From Mixophyes australis (Eukaryota; Chordata; Amphibia; Anura; Limnodynastidae): a DNA stretch of 64,000 nucleotides. A program made the translations under genes and the position numbers. The notes under the pieces were generated by a model. The model saw only the letters and a program-made list of their open reading frames with translations. It was not told the origin of the DNA and did not search any database. The stretch spans positions 60,144,919 through 60,208,918 of the forward strand of contig JAVHZZ010000011.1 in the NCBI GenBank assembly GCA_036250195.1, read 5' to 3'. Shown in pieces: positions 32,555 to 44,229 of this stretch (the stretch's first letter is position 1; the number at the start of each line of letters is the position of its first letter).

Positions 32555-33632
32555 TGCGATGAGACGTGTTCTCCAGACAATTAGGATGAGACATGTTCAC
32601 CTCGAGTAGTGCTGTTCCATTGGTCCTGCTACTTTCAGATGTTTTTTTGCAGGCGGATCATTCAGTTGATTTGGATTGCAAGGACATTCTTGGGGTGAGT
32701 AGTATTCAATATGTCTCACATAGCTGGTTAGTAATAGGAAAATAACTTGTTATACAGAAAGCAATGTTTGTAATTTATTAACTTTGCATGAGTATAGTTT
32801 TGCTGTATATGGAGGTGAAAAGTGTGACATTCATAGCAACACTCTGCTAATGGGTTTCCACTCCAAAACCCAGGAGTAGGCAGACGATAGCATTGTTGGG
32901 CTCAAGAATTGAAATATATCTAGAGATTTACTTTTTTGGCCCAATTTCAATGTAAAATATAACTTTCTCTAACAGTAATCCTTATGCCTCTCTTTTGGTG
33001 TTCTGGACCCCTGGTATTGGTTGGATATCAATGAATACTCTCTGTCCCTTAAAGAATGCAGATAACCTAGGCATAGGAATGCTTTGGATTGAAATTCATT
33101 ACTCGGGTCCTAGGAAGGGGGGTGAGGGGCGTGACTGATGTATGAGAAGTGTATATTGCTATTCGCAATTTCAGACACCTATATCAATGGTGTTAAAACC
33201 GGTCTTGCGTGGAGTATTTAACATCTGCTGTATAGGTTATTCATTACTTTCCTGTTTTGTGCTTTATGCTTTTGTGCTCTTTGATTTGCATTCAATACGT
33301 TTTGATTTCTAAAACATTATTGGGGTGAGTACAATTTAATATATGGAAAAATGTGTTTTTGTGGTGCTTGTAAAAATGAGAATCTCTCTTACTTTAGATA
33401 AGCCACTTTGACAAGTTGAAAACTTTATAGGTGTATAATTTGACTGCACAAGCATCTCTATACTAATGTGCATGTATTTGCAAACCCTGTAGAAGCCAAT
33501 GGAGTGCATTGTTTTGCTTAAGCATTTAAACATTTATATTTTGGGGAAGGGGGGGCAGATTAAACAATATTTTTATTCAACATTTGTGGCTTATTCCTCA
33601 TTTTTTTGACTCTCTTTATATTCTAGCTCAAT

Positions 33633-35049
33633 ATGTCTGATGGAGGGCCAAGTAACCCGATTGAAAATAAAGTAAGCACACGCCACTGCCTGAACTTCAC
33701 CGAGAGAGAAATAGAAATTCTTGTAGAATTTGCGGTAGAAAAATTCCATCAAACTCGGTGGCTCCATGTCGGAGGACGCCCAAAGAAGTCCGAAAAAGGT
33801 AATATTTTTTACTTTGAAAAACAAAATAATCAATTGGTTTATTGTAAACATAGAACAGGTCAGGTGACTATTAGCTTGACACATTTTATGCCTGTGTGTC
33901 ATTTATATTTGAAGGCCATATTTGAACCTAGGAAATGTCCATTGTGGTGTCAAAGTGTTGGATGTAAAGTTTACTTGTTACTTTTTTACAATTATCCACC
34001 CAGGGCAAGGCACACACATTTAGCAGTGTGTGTGTGTGTGTGTGTATGTGAGTGGGCTTTATGTCTGTAGCTTTAAATTTAATAATGTTATGTTCCATGT
34101 TGAAATTGTGTAAAGTTTTTCAAATAATATATTTATATCATTTGCACAGCTGGTCTGACTAAAAAGTCAAATTGATGCAAAAATTAGTTGTCCGAAGGAG
34201 GCACGCTCAAGGGATCGGAGGTGGCCCACCTGCGGAACTTGATATATCACCACTAGAGGAGCGAGCAGCTGTGTGTTTTACAGAGGGGTCTCTGGTTGGG
34301 GTGGACCGAATTGATACCAGCTGCGATCCACCCCTAAAAGGACGATTAATTCCACTAGGTAAATTTTAACTCTATAATAATTGTGTCTGTTAATGTTTCT
34401 ATTGTGTTTAGTAACATGTGCAACCTGTATCAGTATGTGGTTTAATGCTACCTTGCTAATAATACTCAGTGCGTGCAGCACATCATACAGTACTTTAATT
34501 CATCAGTGAATCTAAAATATTTAAATGTGTTTTAAAAATTTAAACATAAACATAATTATGCCTTTTTGATAATTATAAACTAATACATGCAGATTTTTTC
34601 AGTGTGTTATGTTGGAATTGTAAAGCATGTTTTTTTGCTACATTTTTTAAAGTAATAATCATCTACAAGGATGCCTCACAATTTGCATTAATTAAAATAG
34701 GCAACCTGTAGGTAATATTTTTTGAAACTAAACATCTGTTTTTTGTTTTATTTTTACAGAGTGGGAGGAGAAAGAGGAGGAGGAGGCTGATGATGATGAT
34801 GATGATGATGATGATGCGGCTAACATACTGCCAGTGGGGACAGCTGTCCGTGATGTTGAGGACCATCGGAGGGAGGAGGCATGGCTCTCTAGGCAGCAGA
34901 CACTTTCTCACTTAACCCAACAATTCCAAACCAGGACTCAGTTCCTTCACGCCTTCCACGTATGTGATATCTCCGCTACCCTCACCCATATGGAGCACAA
35001 ATTTGACACCCACATGTCCACTTTAAATTCTACCCTCACAAATATGTGA
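33633..35049 (+). pseudogene. Harbinger MYB-like DNA-binding protein, three exons
   Basis: Exon 1 (33633-33798) starts at ATG and encodes a MYB/SANT-like first helix region (LNFTEREIEILVEFAVEKF), ending at a GT donor. Exon 2 (from about 34150 to 34358) encodes RRRHAQGIGGGPP and LEERAAV and ends in a GT donor. Exon 3 (34760-35049) follows a TTTTTACAG acceptor and joins exon 2 in frame: an acidic EWEEKEEEEA stretch with nine Asp, then a coiled-coil-like LTQQFQTRTQFLHAF region. Exon 1 to exon 2 is out of frame with the best acceptor (34149), so an indel is likely. In relatives this protein helps the transposase bind transposon ends. A Pro/Ser-rich tail may continue in another frame to about 35380. 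Confidence 0.65.
34788..34816 (+). repeat. (GAT)n encoding poly-Asp
   Basis: Nine to ten GAT codons in exon 3 of the MYB-like gene. Confidence 0.85.
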
Positions 35050-35389
35050 AATCTCTATTCACAATACCTTACAGCAGCAACACACTTCACAACATCCTCC
35101 ACTAAATCACACACCTTCACCCAATTCCACACTGAACAGACAGGCTATCTTTTCGACCCGAGTCCCCCAGTTCCATCATCCAAATCTTTCACCCCTTTCT
35201 ATTCCTCTGGCTCCTTCTCCTTCTCTGGCTTCTTCCCCTTCTCTGGTTGCTGCCCCTTTTCTGGCTCCTTCCCCTTCTCTGGCTCCAGAACACCCCACCT
35301 ATCCCCAGCCCCTTCATCACGCCGTCGGTCACACCATGCTGACCAAGAGAGTTCTGATCCTTCCTCAGAGCCCTTAACATCATGGGTGA

Positions 35390-36103
35390 TTCGAAGCTAG
35401 GCCCCTCTAGCAAAAATAAAAAACTGCCAAAAAAGAAAAAAGAAATGATTTTACTAGTGTTTTTTTATTATTATTTTTTGGTAATTTTATGATTTTTTTT
35501 TATTTTGTCTAATGATAATAATATTAGACTTTCACATATAAATGTTTTTTCTTTGTTTTTTGTTTAAGTATTATGCTTAAATGAAAATTTCTAACACATT
35601 GTTGTTTGTGAGTGCACAGTAAATCTGTACACTGAGTTAACATAACATATCTGGTTAAATCCAAAATATCCAAGCACCAAAATTTCTGTTTCCGATACGA
35701 ATAGACCAGCAATGTTGTTGTAAAATAGAAAGGATTCGTTTTTTAAAAATTGTTTTGGTGAGTGTAAGCAAACAAATACACATGCATCTCACCCCCCATC
35801 CACACACACACACACAGTAACACCAGACCCCAAGGTACATTGTAAATTCTAATTGCAAATTTAGGGGCCAAAAATTGCTTTAGGCCCAGGGACAAGTCTG
35901 TAACGTAAGTGTACACGAGAACTTTGGATAGTGAGAAGCATGGATGCTTCATTGTGCCAATTTGTTAAAATGAGGAGACATTTATAGATGAGTGTTCATT
36001 AATGCGGGGTCCATTAATATGTGTGTACTTCTTAATGTAGAACAAGCAAAGGCTTTTTTACCTGGGATCTGTGTTGTATGTACAGGTTTCTTTTGTACCC
36101 TTT
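35390..36103. other. AT-rich spacer
   Basis: No coding or repeat terminus recognised. Confidence 0.3.
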
Positions 36104-36370
36104 GTGCCTAATTCATTAAGGGAATTAATGAGGCATTATGCAGTTTTGCCAATAATGTGACATTGGAGGGCGACAAAAAATTTGAATGTGTGGGGAGCAG
36201 TCCGGATACATTAGAGGAAGGGAATTTATTAATTGATGAAGTAGTCTCCTGGACCAAACCATGTTACAATGCAAGTGGTGCAACTGATTTTTCATTTTTG
36301 CCCATATGTTAAACTGGGTTTTTTTCATGTAGCACAAAAATATCAAGATTAAATTTGATGGTACCAAAAA
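36104..36370. mobile_element. Half copy of the Harbinger-type palindromic MITE
   Basis: A terminus-like 'gtgcctaattcattaagg' is followed by the block 'gtctcctgga-caaaacc' to 'tcatgtagcacaaaaata', which matches one arm of the MITE at 46139-46453. The other end is not evident. Confidence 0.5.
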
Positions 36371-36712
36371 ACTATCAAGAGTTTGAGTTGGGGTAGGGCT
36401 TGTCATAGTTGAACTTAACATATTTTTGTTTTGTGGTTTGGGTGGCCTACGTAAAAAATGTTGCTTCTTTTCCTTATTTTGGCAACAATACAATTCTTCA
36501 TCCCCCTTGCTTTGTGATGTGGTTGTGCAAAGTTTCAAAGTAACAGATTGGTAGTGCTTTGCTTCATGACTCAGGCCCTCTAGGTCACAGCATGGCCATG
36601 CAGCCATGGCATATTCCTCACCTTGTAGTACTAGTGCTACTTAGGTATAACCTGCCCATCCTCGGACCTAGACTGGACCAGTGTGAAGTTTCATTATGAT
36701 TACATTATTTGG

Positions 36713-36713
36713 C

Positions 36714-36742
<29 letters not shown>
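36713..36742. repeat. (CA)n microsatellite
   Basis: About 14 CA units. Confidence 0.9.
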
Positions 36743-36745
<3 letters not shown>

Positions 36746-36975
36746 TTAGTGAAGGGAGATATTTTTTTAATGCACATGCGTGGAAACCCCTATGTGGAGG
36801 GGAGGGGCATTCACATCTCCCTAGAGAATGTGCTGCAGTGGTGAGTACTCAGGGCTTGTTTGCCATTCTGGACGGTGGACACCAGGGGCGGTCTGGCCCG
36901 GGGGGGAAGGGGAGCATATGGCATCCGGGCCGGACAGAAGAATAGTATTTCAGGCCGCCTGGTGGTCCAGTGGTA

Positions 36976-37165
36976 ATGCGATGGAGACAGCCTTTGCAGG
37001 GGCTGTCACATCGCATAGTACTCACAGCAGCCGCATCATTCATTCATAGAATAGTGTACTATAGCTTGTAGTACAATATTCTGTGAATGGATGATGCCCC
37101 AGCAGTGAGTACTACGCGATGTGACAGCCCCTGCACAGACCGCAAAGGCTGTCTCCATCGCATCT
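36976..37165. repeat. Large imperfect inverted repeat (~85-bp arms)
   Basis: The arm 36976-37058 (atgcgatggagacagccttt to tagtgtactata) is inverted at about 37066-37165. The right arm has about 10 extra bases near 37140 and several mismatches. No coding; the fold-back looks like a MITE or gene-free hairpin. Confidence 0.7.
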
Positions 37166-37384
37166 CAGTAACAGCTTCAGATCACAGTGTCATGTGACCG
37201 CAGTGGTACATGGTACACAGTGTAGGCGGGGCTGATGGAGTTCTGTGCAGGATCTACAGCATTTCTGTCTATTCCTGGAGTCACTCATGTAGAAAAAGGT
37301 AAGAGGAAGGGGTACTGTGATGGGGGAGCTAGCATGTGTGAGGGAAGGGAGAGGTGGGCATGTGCGATTGAAGCTGCAGGGCAT

Positions 37385-37760
37385 AGGGGGACATGTGTGA
37401 CTAAAGGTGCTGGGGGCAGAGGGGGGCATGTGTGACTAAAGGTGCTGGGGGCAGAGGGGGGGCATGTGTGACTAAAGGTGCTGGGGGCAGAGGGGGGGGC
37501 ATGTGTGACTAAAGGTGCTGCGGGCAGAGGGGTACATGTGTGACTAAAGGTGCTGGGGCAGAGGGGGGGGCATGTGTGACTAAAGGTGCTGGGGCAGAGG
37601 GGGCATGTGTGACTAAAGGTGCTGGGGGTAGAGGGGGGCATGTGTGACTAAAGGTGCTGGGGCAGAGGGGGTGCATGTGTGACTAAAGGTGCTGGGCAGA
37701 AGTGGGGTGTGACTAAAGCATGTGAGCAGAAGGGGGAGGCATGTGTGACTAAAGCATAAA
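37385..37760. repeat. G-rich minisatellite, ~35-bp unit, 9-11 copies
   Basis: The unit 'gtgtgactaaaggtgctggg' plus a variable 'gcagagggg' tract recurs at about 37400, 37436, 37473, 37508, 37543, 37580, 37613, 37647, 37682 and then decays. Confidence 0.9.
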
Positions 37761-38668
37761 GCATGTGGGCATAAAGGGGGGACCTAATTATATAACGTGG
37801 GTTATATATTAATTTAATGTCGGGGATTGTTGTTTTCTAAGTTTTGTAAATTTTCTCTACCCATTTTTTTTTATTACCAAATAGGGCCTCCAATATTCCA
37901 AGGATCCAGACAACCAGCAATGGAACTAAAGTAACCAGTAGCCACAAGTGGTGACAGTGACAAGACAGGCACGAGAGAGCAGGATAGTCTGCCAACTGTC
38001 CTGAATCTGGTGGGACAGTCCCGAATTTGGGTGACTGTTTCACTTAGGACAGTTGGGAGGTATGTCCCGCTTCACCATGTACTGCTCGTGAAGGCAGAAC
38101 TGTGTGCACCTAACAGTATTGCACACAGTATTGTCTGTGTATTTGTCTAAAATGATAACCATGTTACATCATAGGGGGTTACCCTGTCTAAAGTGCCCAG
38201 GCCCCCCAGAGCCTTAATCCAGCTCTCGGCCTGGGCATAAAAATATATGTATGGATTAAGCAACACTAAAATAGCCTGTTTTTATATAGATAAATATATA
38301 TTGTAGCAAAAAAATACCAATATATATTGTACCAAAAATATATATTGTACCCTTTTAAAATGGGCCGCTACTTGTGGGCCAGTGCTGTGTGCTTGCTCCC
38401 CAGGCTAAAGTCTGCCAGCCATCCCCTGGTGGACACTATGCTGTGTGAGGGCAAGTAAATTGCAGAATTTTAGTGAAATAAGGGGAAACACTTTGCAAAT
38501 TACTTTGACAGTTAAAGTTTAGACACATGTTGAAGCTGGGTTGGGTATTTCAATGGTAACATGTGGCCTTAATTATTAGTTTGTCACACAGTTTCAGATG
38601 CTGCCTGCAGATACTAACATCCAGATTCTGCATTCAGTGTAATGCTCTGATATTTTACTGGACTGAAC
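37761..38668. other. Spacer with short AT repeats
   Basis: Contains three 'atatatattgta' copies near 38286-38350 and a short conserved-looking GC-rich patch near 38170-38240. No gene recognised. Confidence 0.35.
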
Positions 38669-39289
38669 ATCTATGTTTATTTGTGTCCCCGCACACACAT
38701 TAGGTGCCAGGGATGGCTGCCTTCTCTGCCGCTCGTGCGCAATGGGATGCTACTTCCGGTTCTTGGCCGGAAGTTAGGGCGCATCAACGGAGACACCAGC
38801 AGCTCTTCCTGATTCCACTTCCACCAATGACAGCCCACTATTATCTATTTAACACTGGCTCTGGTGCCATTAGGGTCCCAGAGTATCTAGGTCTCTAGTC
38901 TCCAGCACCTCGTTTGTCTCCTGCATATACCTGTCTTCTAGGATTCTGACCCGGTTCTGCCTGGCTACTCTGTTGGATCTCCCTCTGGACTCATGCTGAT
39001 TTCCTGGTATTGACCTTTGACGTTCTGACTCCGCTCCTGCCTGCTCCTTCGGTACCTGTATTGCCTGAATGGTTTGACCTTGGACTTCACGGCTATTCTT
39101 GTTCAGCTACACTTCGCTGGTAGCTATCTGGGAGGGCCGCGACCTGCACGTCTCTGCAGTGAACCCCAAACTCCCTTGTGGGGGTCCCTGGTGAAGACCA
39201 GAGGCATGTTTAGACACAGCGCCTCCTAGCTTAGCAGCAGCAATACAGGTAGGTAAGACCTTCAGATCAAGTCTGTTCGTGACAATCTG
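38669..39289 (+). mobile_element. Solo gypsy-type LTR 38674-39284 (611 bp), TSD ATCTA/ATCTG
   Basis: Its second half aligns in order with the LTR at 3079-3673: 'ctggtattgacctt', 'gggccgcgacctgcacg' and 'gggggtccctggtgaa' blocks. It starts TG and ends GTGACA. The flanking pentamers differ at one base. It is a related but different subfamily. The left end is the least certain. Confidence 0.7.
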
Positions 39290-41030
39290 AAAGTCAATCC
39301 ATTTCCACTACTGGCAACAAGATTCTATCTAAGCTACAGCTGAGCTTATTTACATTCAGCTTGTCCTAATAAAATGGTCATGTGATCCTGTTAAAACTTT
39401 TGCACTGTATATTCTGGCCATTTCAATCTTTTCCCCTCTTAGCAGCAAAAAAAACACAGACATACAAGGTACACCCAATACAAGCAGACCAGACAATAAT
39501 GGCCATTTAGCACCTGGGTCATTATAGCTATTAATTAATTACTAAGTGTAAGAGACCAAGTGCAGTTTGGGAGTGATTTGATGTGGTTTTACGTGAAAAT
39601 ATTGTTAAAAAGGCTTAGCTCACCTGTACTAAAGGAATTTAATTCCCCACAGCAGCTAAACATATGACTGGTGTGTGCAAGTGGTGACATATTAAGATGT
39701 GTCTACCGCCACCATTTAGTATGGTTTGAAGTGTGTATATATGTGTATCAGGAAGAGTACATTGCCTGAACGTGCAAAAATCATTATTGCAGATGATTAG
39801 AAAATGGATATTATTTTTTAGAAGCAGGTTGAATAAGAAAAGGGTGGATAGTGTCAGTGCTTTACTGGTGGACTAAACTGGACTGGAAGAGTTTCTGGGT
39901 GTGCAGAATAAAGCAGAGGGTGGACTTGCATAGGACATCAAGGTTTCAGACTTGATTGTGTGTGGATTGTGATTTATGTTTGGCCATGCTGAAGATTGTT
40001 ATTAAAGTGGTGACTGTGGCCGGAGTTACAATATTTAAATGTGGTTTGGACATGTGCTACCTTAGGTAGCGTTGGGAAATAGAATTATAACATGTAATGA
40101 CCCAACTTAGTCCAGAATTAGAGAGGTCAGGTGAAGATAGATAGATTAGCCTAATATCAGTTGACAGGTGGTAGTAGAAACAAAATCACCTAAATAGTGG
40201 GCCAAGATAAGAGGGGTTCAGAACTAGGATCAAAAATATACCTTTTGCAAACAATTGTGGGTCGACAAAATATAGTGTGAGTTAAGGGGTGTATGTGGTT
40301 GTGGCCAAAACAATAAAGGATGGGTAAGATAGATAGTAAGTGAACCTGGACATAAATGTGTCAAAAAGGACAATGGAGTTAATGGTATGAATGAGAAGAG
40401 GGTAAACATCAGTGTACTAAGCAGCAGAGAGATTAGTGGTAATGATTGCTGAGACTATTGCAGGTTAATCTTTATTTATATGATACATTAGTAAAGAATC
40501 AAATGACAATACATAGAAAATAATAGAGTGCTATTTGTCAAATAGTTCCTTAGATGATGACCAAACAATAAGTGCAAGTCAAAGAAAAACATAGTTAGGG
40601 TTGTTTGATTGTTATGATGGTTCAAGGTGTGATATGCAGGTCATACTGGATTCCAAACTGGCTTACATTTTTGCTGTTGGACAACAAAACAACAAAACAC
40701 AAAATAAATACAACAATATAAGCTCATATATTACTCTAATGCGTGTACTTTGTATACCCATTTGTGCAGATGAAGGTGGGAAGTGTAACGTAACATGCAA
40801 AGGCTCGTGTTATGCTCAACACAGTAGTATCCAGAATACTAATTTGTGGGTCTCATTAATATATTGGTTTTGCAGTTTTGGCTGTGGTGGATTTTCTGAT
40901 AAATTGATACTAGTGCCGTCATGTATTAAACCTGTGGATCGCCTAACATTGGCTAGGTGGAGAGACAATTCCACATCTAAATGTCCCACACTTTAAAATT
41001 ATAAAATATATAAACATAATTATACACAAA
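39290..41030. other. Spacer; one 131-aa frame of unknown meaning at 40601-40996
   Basis: The frame at 40601-40996 has several Cys residues but no signal, domain or repeat I recognise, and its composition looks like translated spacer. The rest is AT-rich and non-coding. Part of this may be internal Harbinger sequence. Confidence 0.35.
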
Positions 41031-41532
41031 TAGATACTTACATTATTCAACTGCCTCCTACTCCCTGGCCACCTCCTCAGACTCCTACTGTCCATGCTCC
41101 TGGCCCTTCTCCCTGCCAGCTCCTTTGTGGTGCTGCATGTTGGTCATACAGTGGGTGGGTAATGTCAGGCTTTCGATTTTGGCACATTCAGCATTAGTGA
41201 GATCATAGCTTCAAATAAAATGTTAAGTTATTTTTGTGGTTTTTGCCTCAAAGTGCTTGTACAAAATAACTAACCTAAGCTAAGGACAGATCTAAAATCA
41301 TTTTGGATTTGGTAAGTAATGCTTGTCTAGGCTTACACCTTAGTCTCTAATTTTATAACATTTATTATGGATTCCCTTACATTCTGACAATAACACATGT
41401 ATGATTTGCTATAAGTTTGTTACAAAAAAAGTTTGATTTTCATTTTGCTTTTGACCTTTACAAATCATATAACATTTGTTTATTATAGACTTGACATTAG
41501 AAATTGAACTCATATGTTAATTTGGAGTTACC

Positions 41533-43290
41533 TTAAAAATATGTGTCAATCACATAATGCCTGAAGTTGGCAGCTTCATCTGTCTCCCGAGGTCTGGGTT
41601 CTGACTCCACCACCTCCTCCATCCCAACAACCTCGTCCTCCACCCCTGTAGCCCCACTCCGGATAGCAATATTGTGAAACACCACACAGAGAGCTATGAT
41701 GTCACATACTTTACTAGGCCCATACATCAGTGACTTTAAAATGCCAAAGACCCGTTCAATAACCGATCTGGTGGCTCTATGGGCCGAGTTGCATGCAACA
41801 TCACGCTCTGTCTGTGGGTTCAACATCGGAGTGAGGAGCTAAGGGCAAAAGGGATAAGCTCCTATGTAGGGGGAGAAGAAAGACCAAATAAATGTTAATA
41901 CACTCTTGCACAAAGAAATGACCCTCCTTCAAATGGTTATATTGTATGATGGAACTAGTACATGATAAAAAAAACAAATTGACTGGTAAGTCTTGAATAT
42001 TTGCAACAATACATTATTGTAAATAATACACATTTGGAAAAACAAAACAAATAGGTGGCTGAAGGCTTGTTACAATGTGTTTTATACGTTATATTTGAGG
42101 GAGGTCATGGGCAATAGATAATTTACATGTATTGAATAGTTTTAAACTAACCACACCAAACAAAATGTAACAAATCTAAATATTAAATTAAATTGGGATA
42201 ATCCACACATTTCCCAATACCTTGACTTAGGCATGTGGCCTTGGAGAGTTTACTAACTTTAAAGTGTGTATAAAATTAGCAACTTCCGTTACATCATTTA
42301 ACATTATATGTGATTTATGTGTTTTATAAATCATGGAACATTAACAAGAGTATTTGTAAACCTGGTCCAACAAACACCAAAAAAACCATAAAAACAATAG
42401 CTTTGTAACATGCACTATATCACCCTATGTGGAAAATTAACATCCAAGGACAAAGTTCACATTCAGAGTACAGTGACTTGGAAGTTAATGATTGTCCAAA
42501 AAAGGTTAGGAATAAATAGAGTTAATACATAAATCAAATTACCAAGAAGCCACACGTCTCCATGTGGCCTTGCACCCTCTTGCCTCTCTTGCAATCTGCG
42601 CCACGTCACTGATTGACAAAACACAAAAGGAGTCATGGGTACTCCCACCCCATTTGGCAACCTGGTCAAGAATCTGGAGAGACGGGTCACATATAGTCTG
42701 GACATTTATCGAGTGGAAATGCTTCCTGTTCAAATACAGAGAAGCATCCCCATTCGACGGGACCAAGGCCACGTGTGTCCCATCTACTGCCCTAATGATG
42801 TGCTGAAGGCCGGCTATGGTGACAAACTGGCGCTTAATGCGCACAAGGGACTCCTCATCGAGTGGCAGATGTATAAACTGCACAAGCCATGACAGGAATG
42901 CCCCTAGCACAACCTTCAGAACACGACTGAAGGTGGCCTAGGACATTCCTGCCGTGACCCCCACTGTGGTCTGGAAGGACCCAGTGATGCAGAAGTGCAG
43001 TACCGCCTACAGTTTGGTCAAAGGCGGTACTGCTGTTGCAATATTGCGCATTGGCTCAAGGTCACTCTGCACAATGTGCAGGGTGTCCAAGATGACATGA
43101 GGAGTAAGCCAATAGCAACAGACAACCCAAATAGGCTGACACATGGCCTGAGGACACGCTCTCTAGGGTGGCGATGTTGGACCAGTTGCTGGTTTGGACG
43201 GTGTGGAGGATCAACCTCCTCGTGAAACAGTTCCTCATCCAATTCCAGAAAACGCCGTATGTGGGAAAAAAAGGATGATTTAAGAAACAA
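41533..43290 (-). pseudogene. PIF/Harbinger DDE transposase (HARBI1-like), one intron
   Basis: Read right to left: RRFLELDEELFHEE near 43250; then in another frame FQTTVGVTAGM and ATFSRVLKVVL; then AVDGTHVALVP (first catalytic Asp, near 42780) and WGGSTHDSF (second Asp region, near 42640). A GT donor near 42540 and a pyrimidine-rich ..CATAG acceptor near 41864 bound a ~670-bp intron, and splicing joins DVWLLG to AYPF in frame. Exon 2 (to 41533) has HRATRSVIERVFGILKS with the catalytic Glu, then VCDIIALCVVFHNIA. In-frame stops and frame changes in exon 1, and a short deletion after ILKS, mark it as inactive. Confidence 0.88.
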
Positions 43291-44229
43291 AACTAAAAAT
43301 TAGCTGAGGCATTTTAAACTTTGAATTTGCAATGTAAACTCCAAACATGCAAATCATACTTACAATAAAGCCCTGCATCATATTGCTCCTTTGCTTTTTT
43401 TAAGGACAGTCAGGAATAAGAGAAAAAAACAGAATGTTTTAGTAAATACTCAGACCCTAGGCAAAGTGACAAGACACAACAGCAGAACCATCATCACCAT
43501 AAAGATACAAAAAGAGAGATACAACAGACAAAAGTGTAGGTCGGACTGGATACTTACCACACAGGAAAAACAAAACTGGGCCTTAAATCCCAAACGTAAG
43601 AAATTCTACTCTGGGCAAAAATAAATCTACAATTTCTGGCAAACTGGTTGGGGGGCCAGGTAAGAAATAGAGACAAGAAAAGGGAAAAAATAACAAAACA
43701 GAAAGCTTTAGTAAATACTCAGAGCCTGGGCAAAGTGAAAAGACCGAAAACTTTGCAACACTTTACACCCACCCACCACCCAAAAAACCCCATTAATTTT
43801 GGATTTTAAACACATTACATTGAAAAGTAGAGATGCATATTGTTATATTGGCCTGTATAAATGCTTTCAAAATCAACTGGTGGCAGTTTGTTAAAGATAG
43901 ATAAACAAATACCTCTACACAGCACATTCAGATTCTGACTCTTCACATTGAGACGCCTACACACCCAACAGTAGACAAGTGCAGAAAACAGTGTTTTAAA
44001 CTTTTATAATTAAAGAAGTGTATGCGGGTGTACGCGCTGCTGCGGCTCAGATGACGACAGATGCACTGGCATTAAGACAGAGCTGTTTCTTTGTATGTGT
44101 GAAGAGTAGACAAGGCATAGTTTGGATACCGAAAACTATGAATGAGGTTGTACCAAATGTCTGTGTTCATTTATTTTGTTCAATTTTTCAATATTTAGGT
44201 GTTCATTATGTGATATGTATCACTTCTCT
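43291..44229. other. Spacer upstream of the transposase
   Basis: Purine-rich on the plus strand. A GTAAGT donor-like site on the minus strand near 43360 might belong to a 5' non-coding exon. Nothing else is recognised. Confidence 0.3.

Noticed and set aside
34026..34050. (GT)n tract in an apparent coding frame
   Set aside because: Simple repeat within the presumed first intron of the MYB-like gene.
37285..37641. 118-aa PSTFSHTCPP repeat frame
   Set aside because: Shadow of the 35-bp G-rich minisatellite.
37385..37760. CRISPR-like array
   Set aside because: Units are contiguous with no unique spacers, and the context is a eukaryotic repeat region.
40601..40996. 131-aa frame with several Cys
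   Set aside because: Starts in spacer, no signal peptide or known fold, no conserved neighbours; treated as chance.
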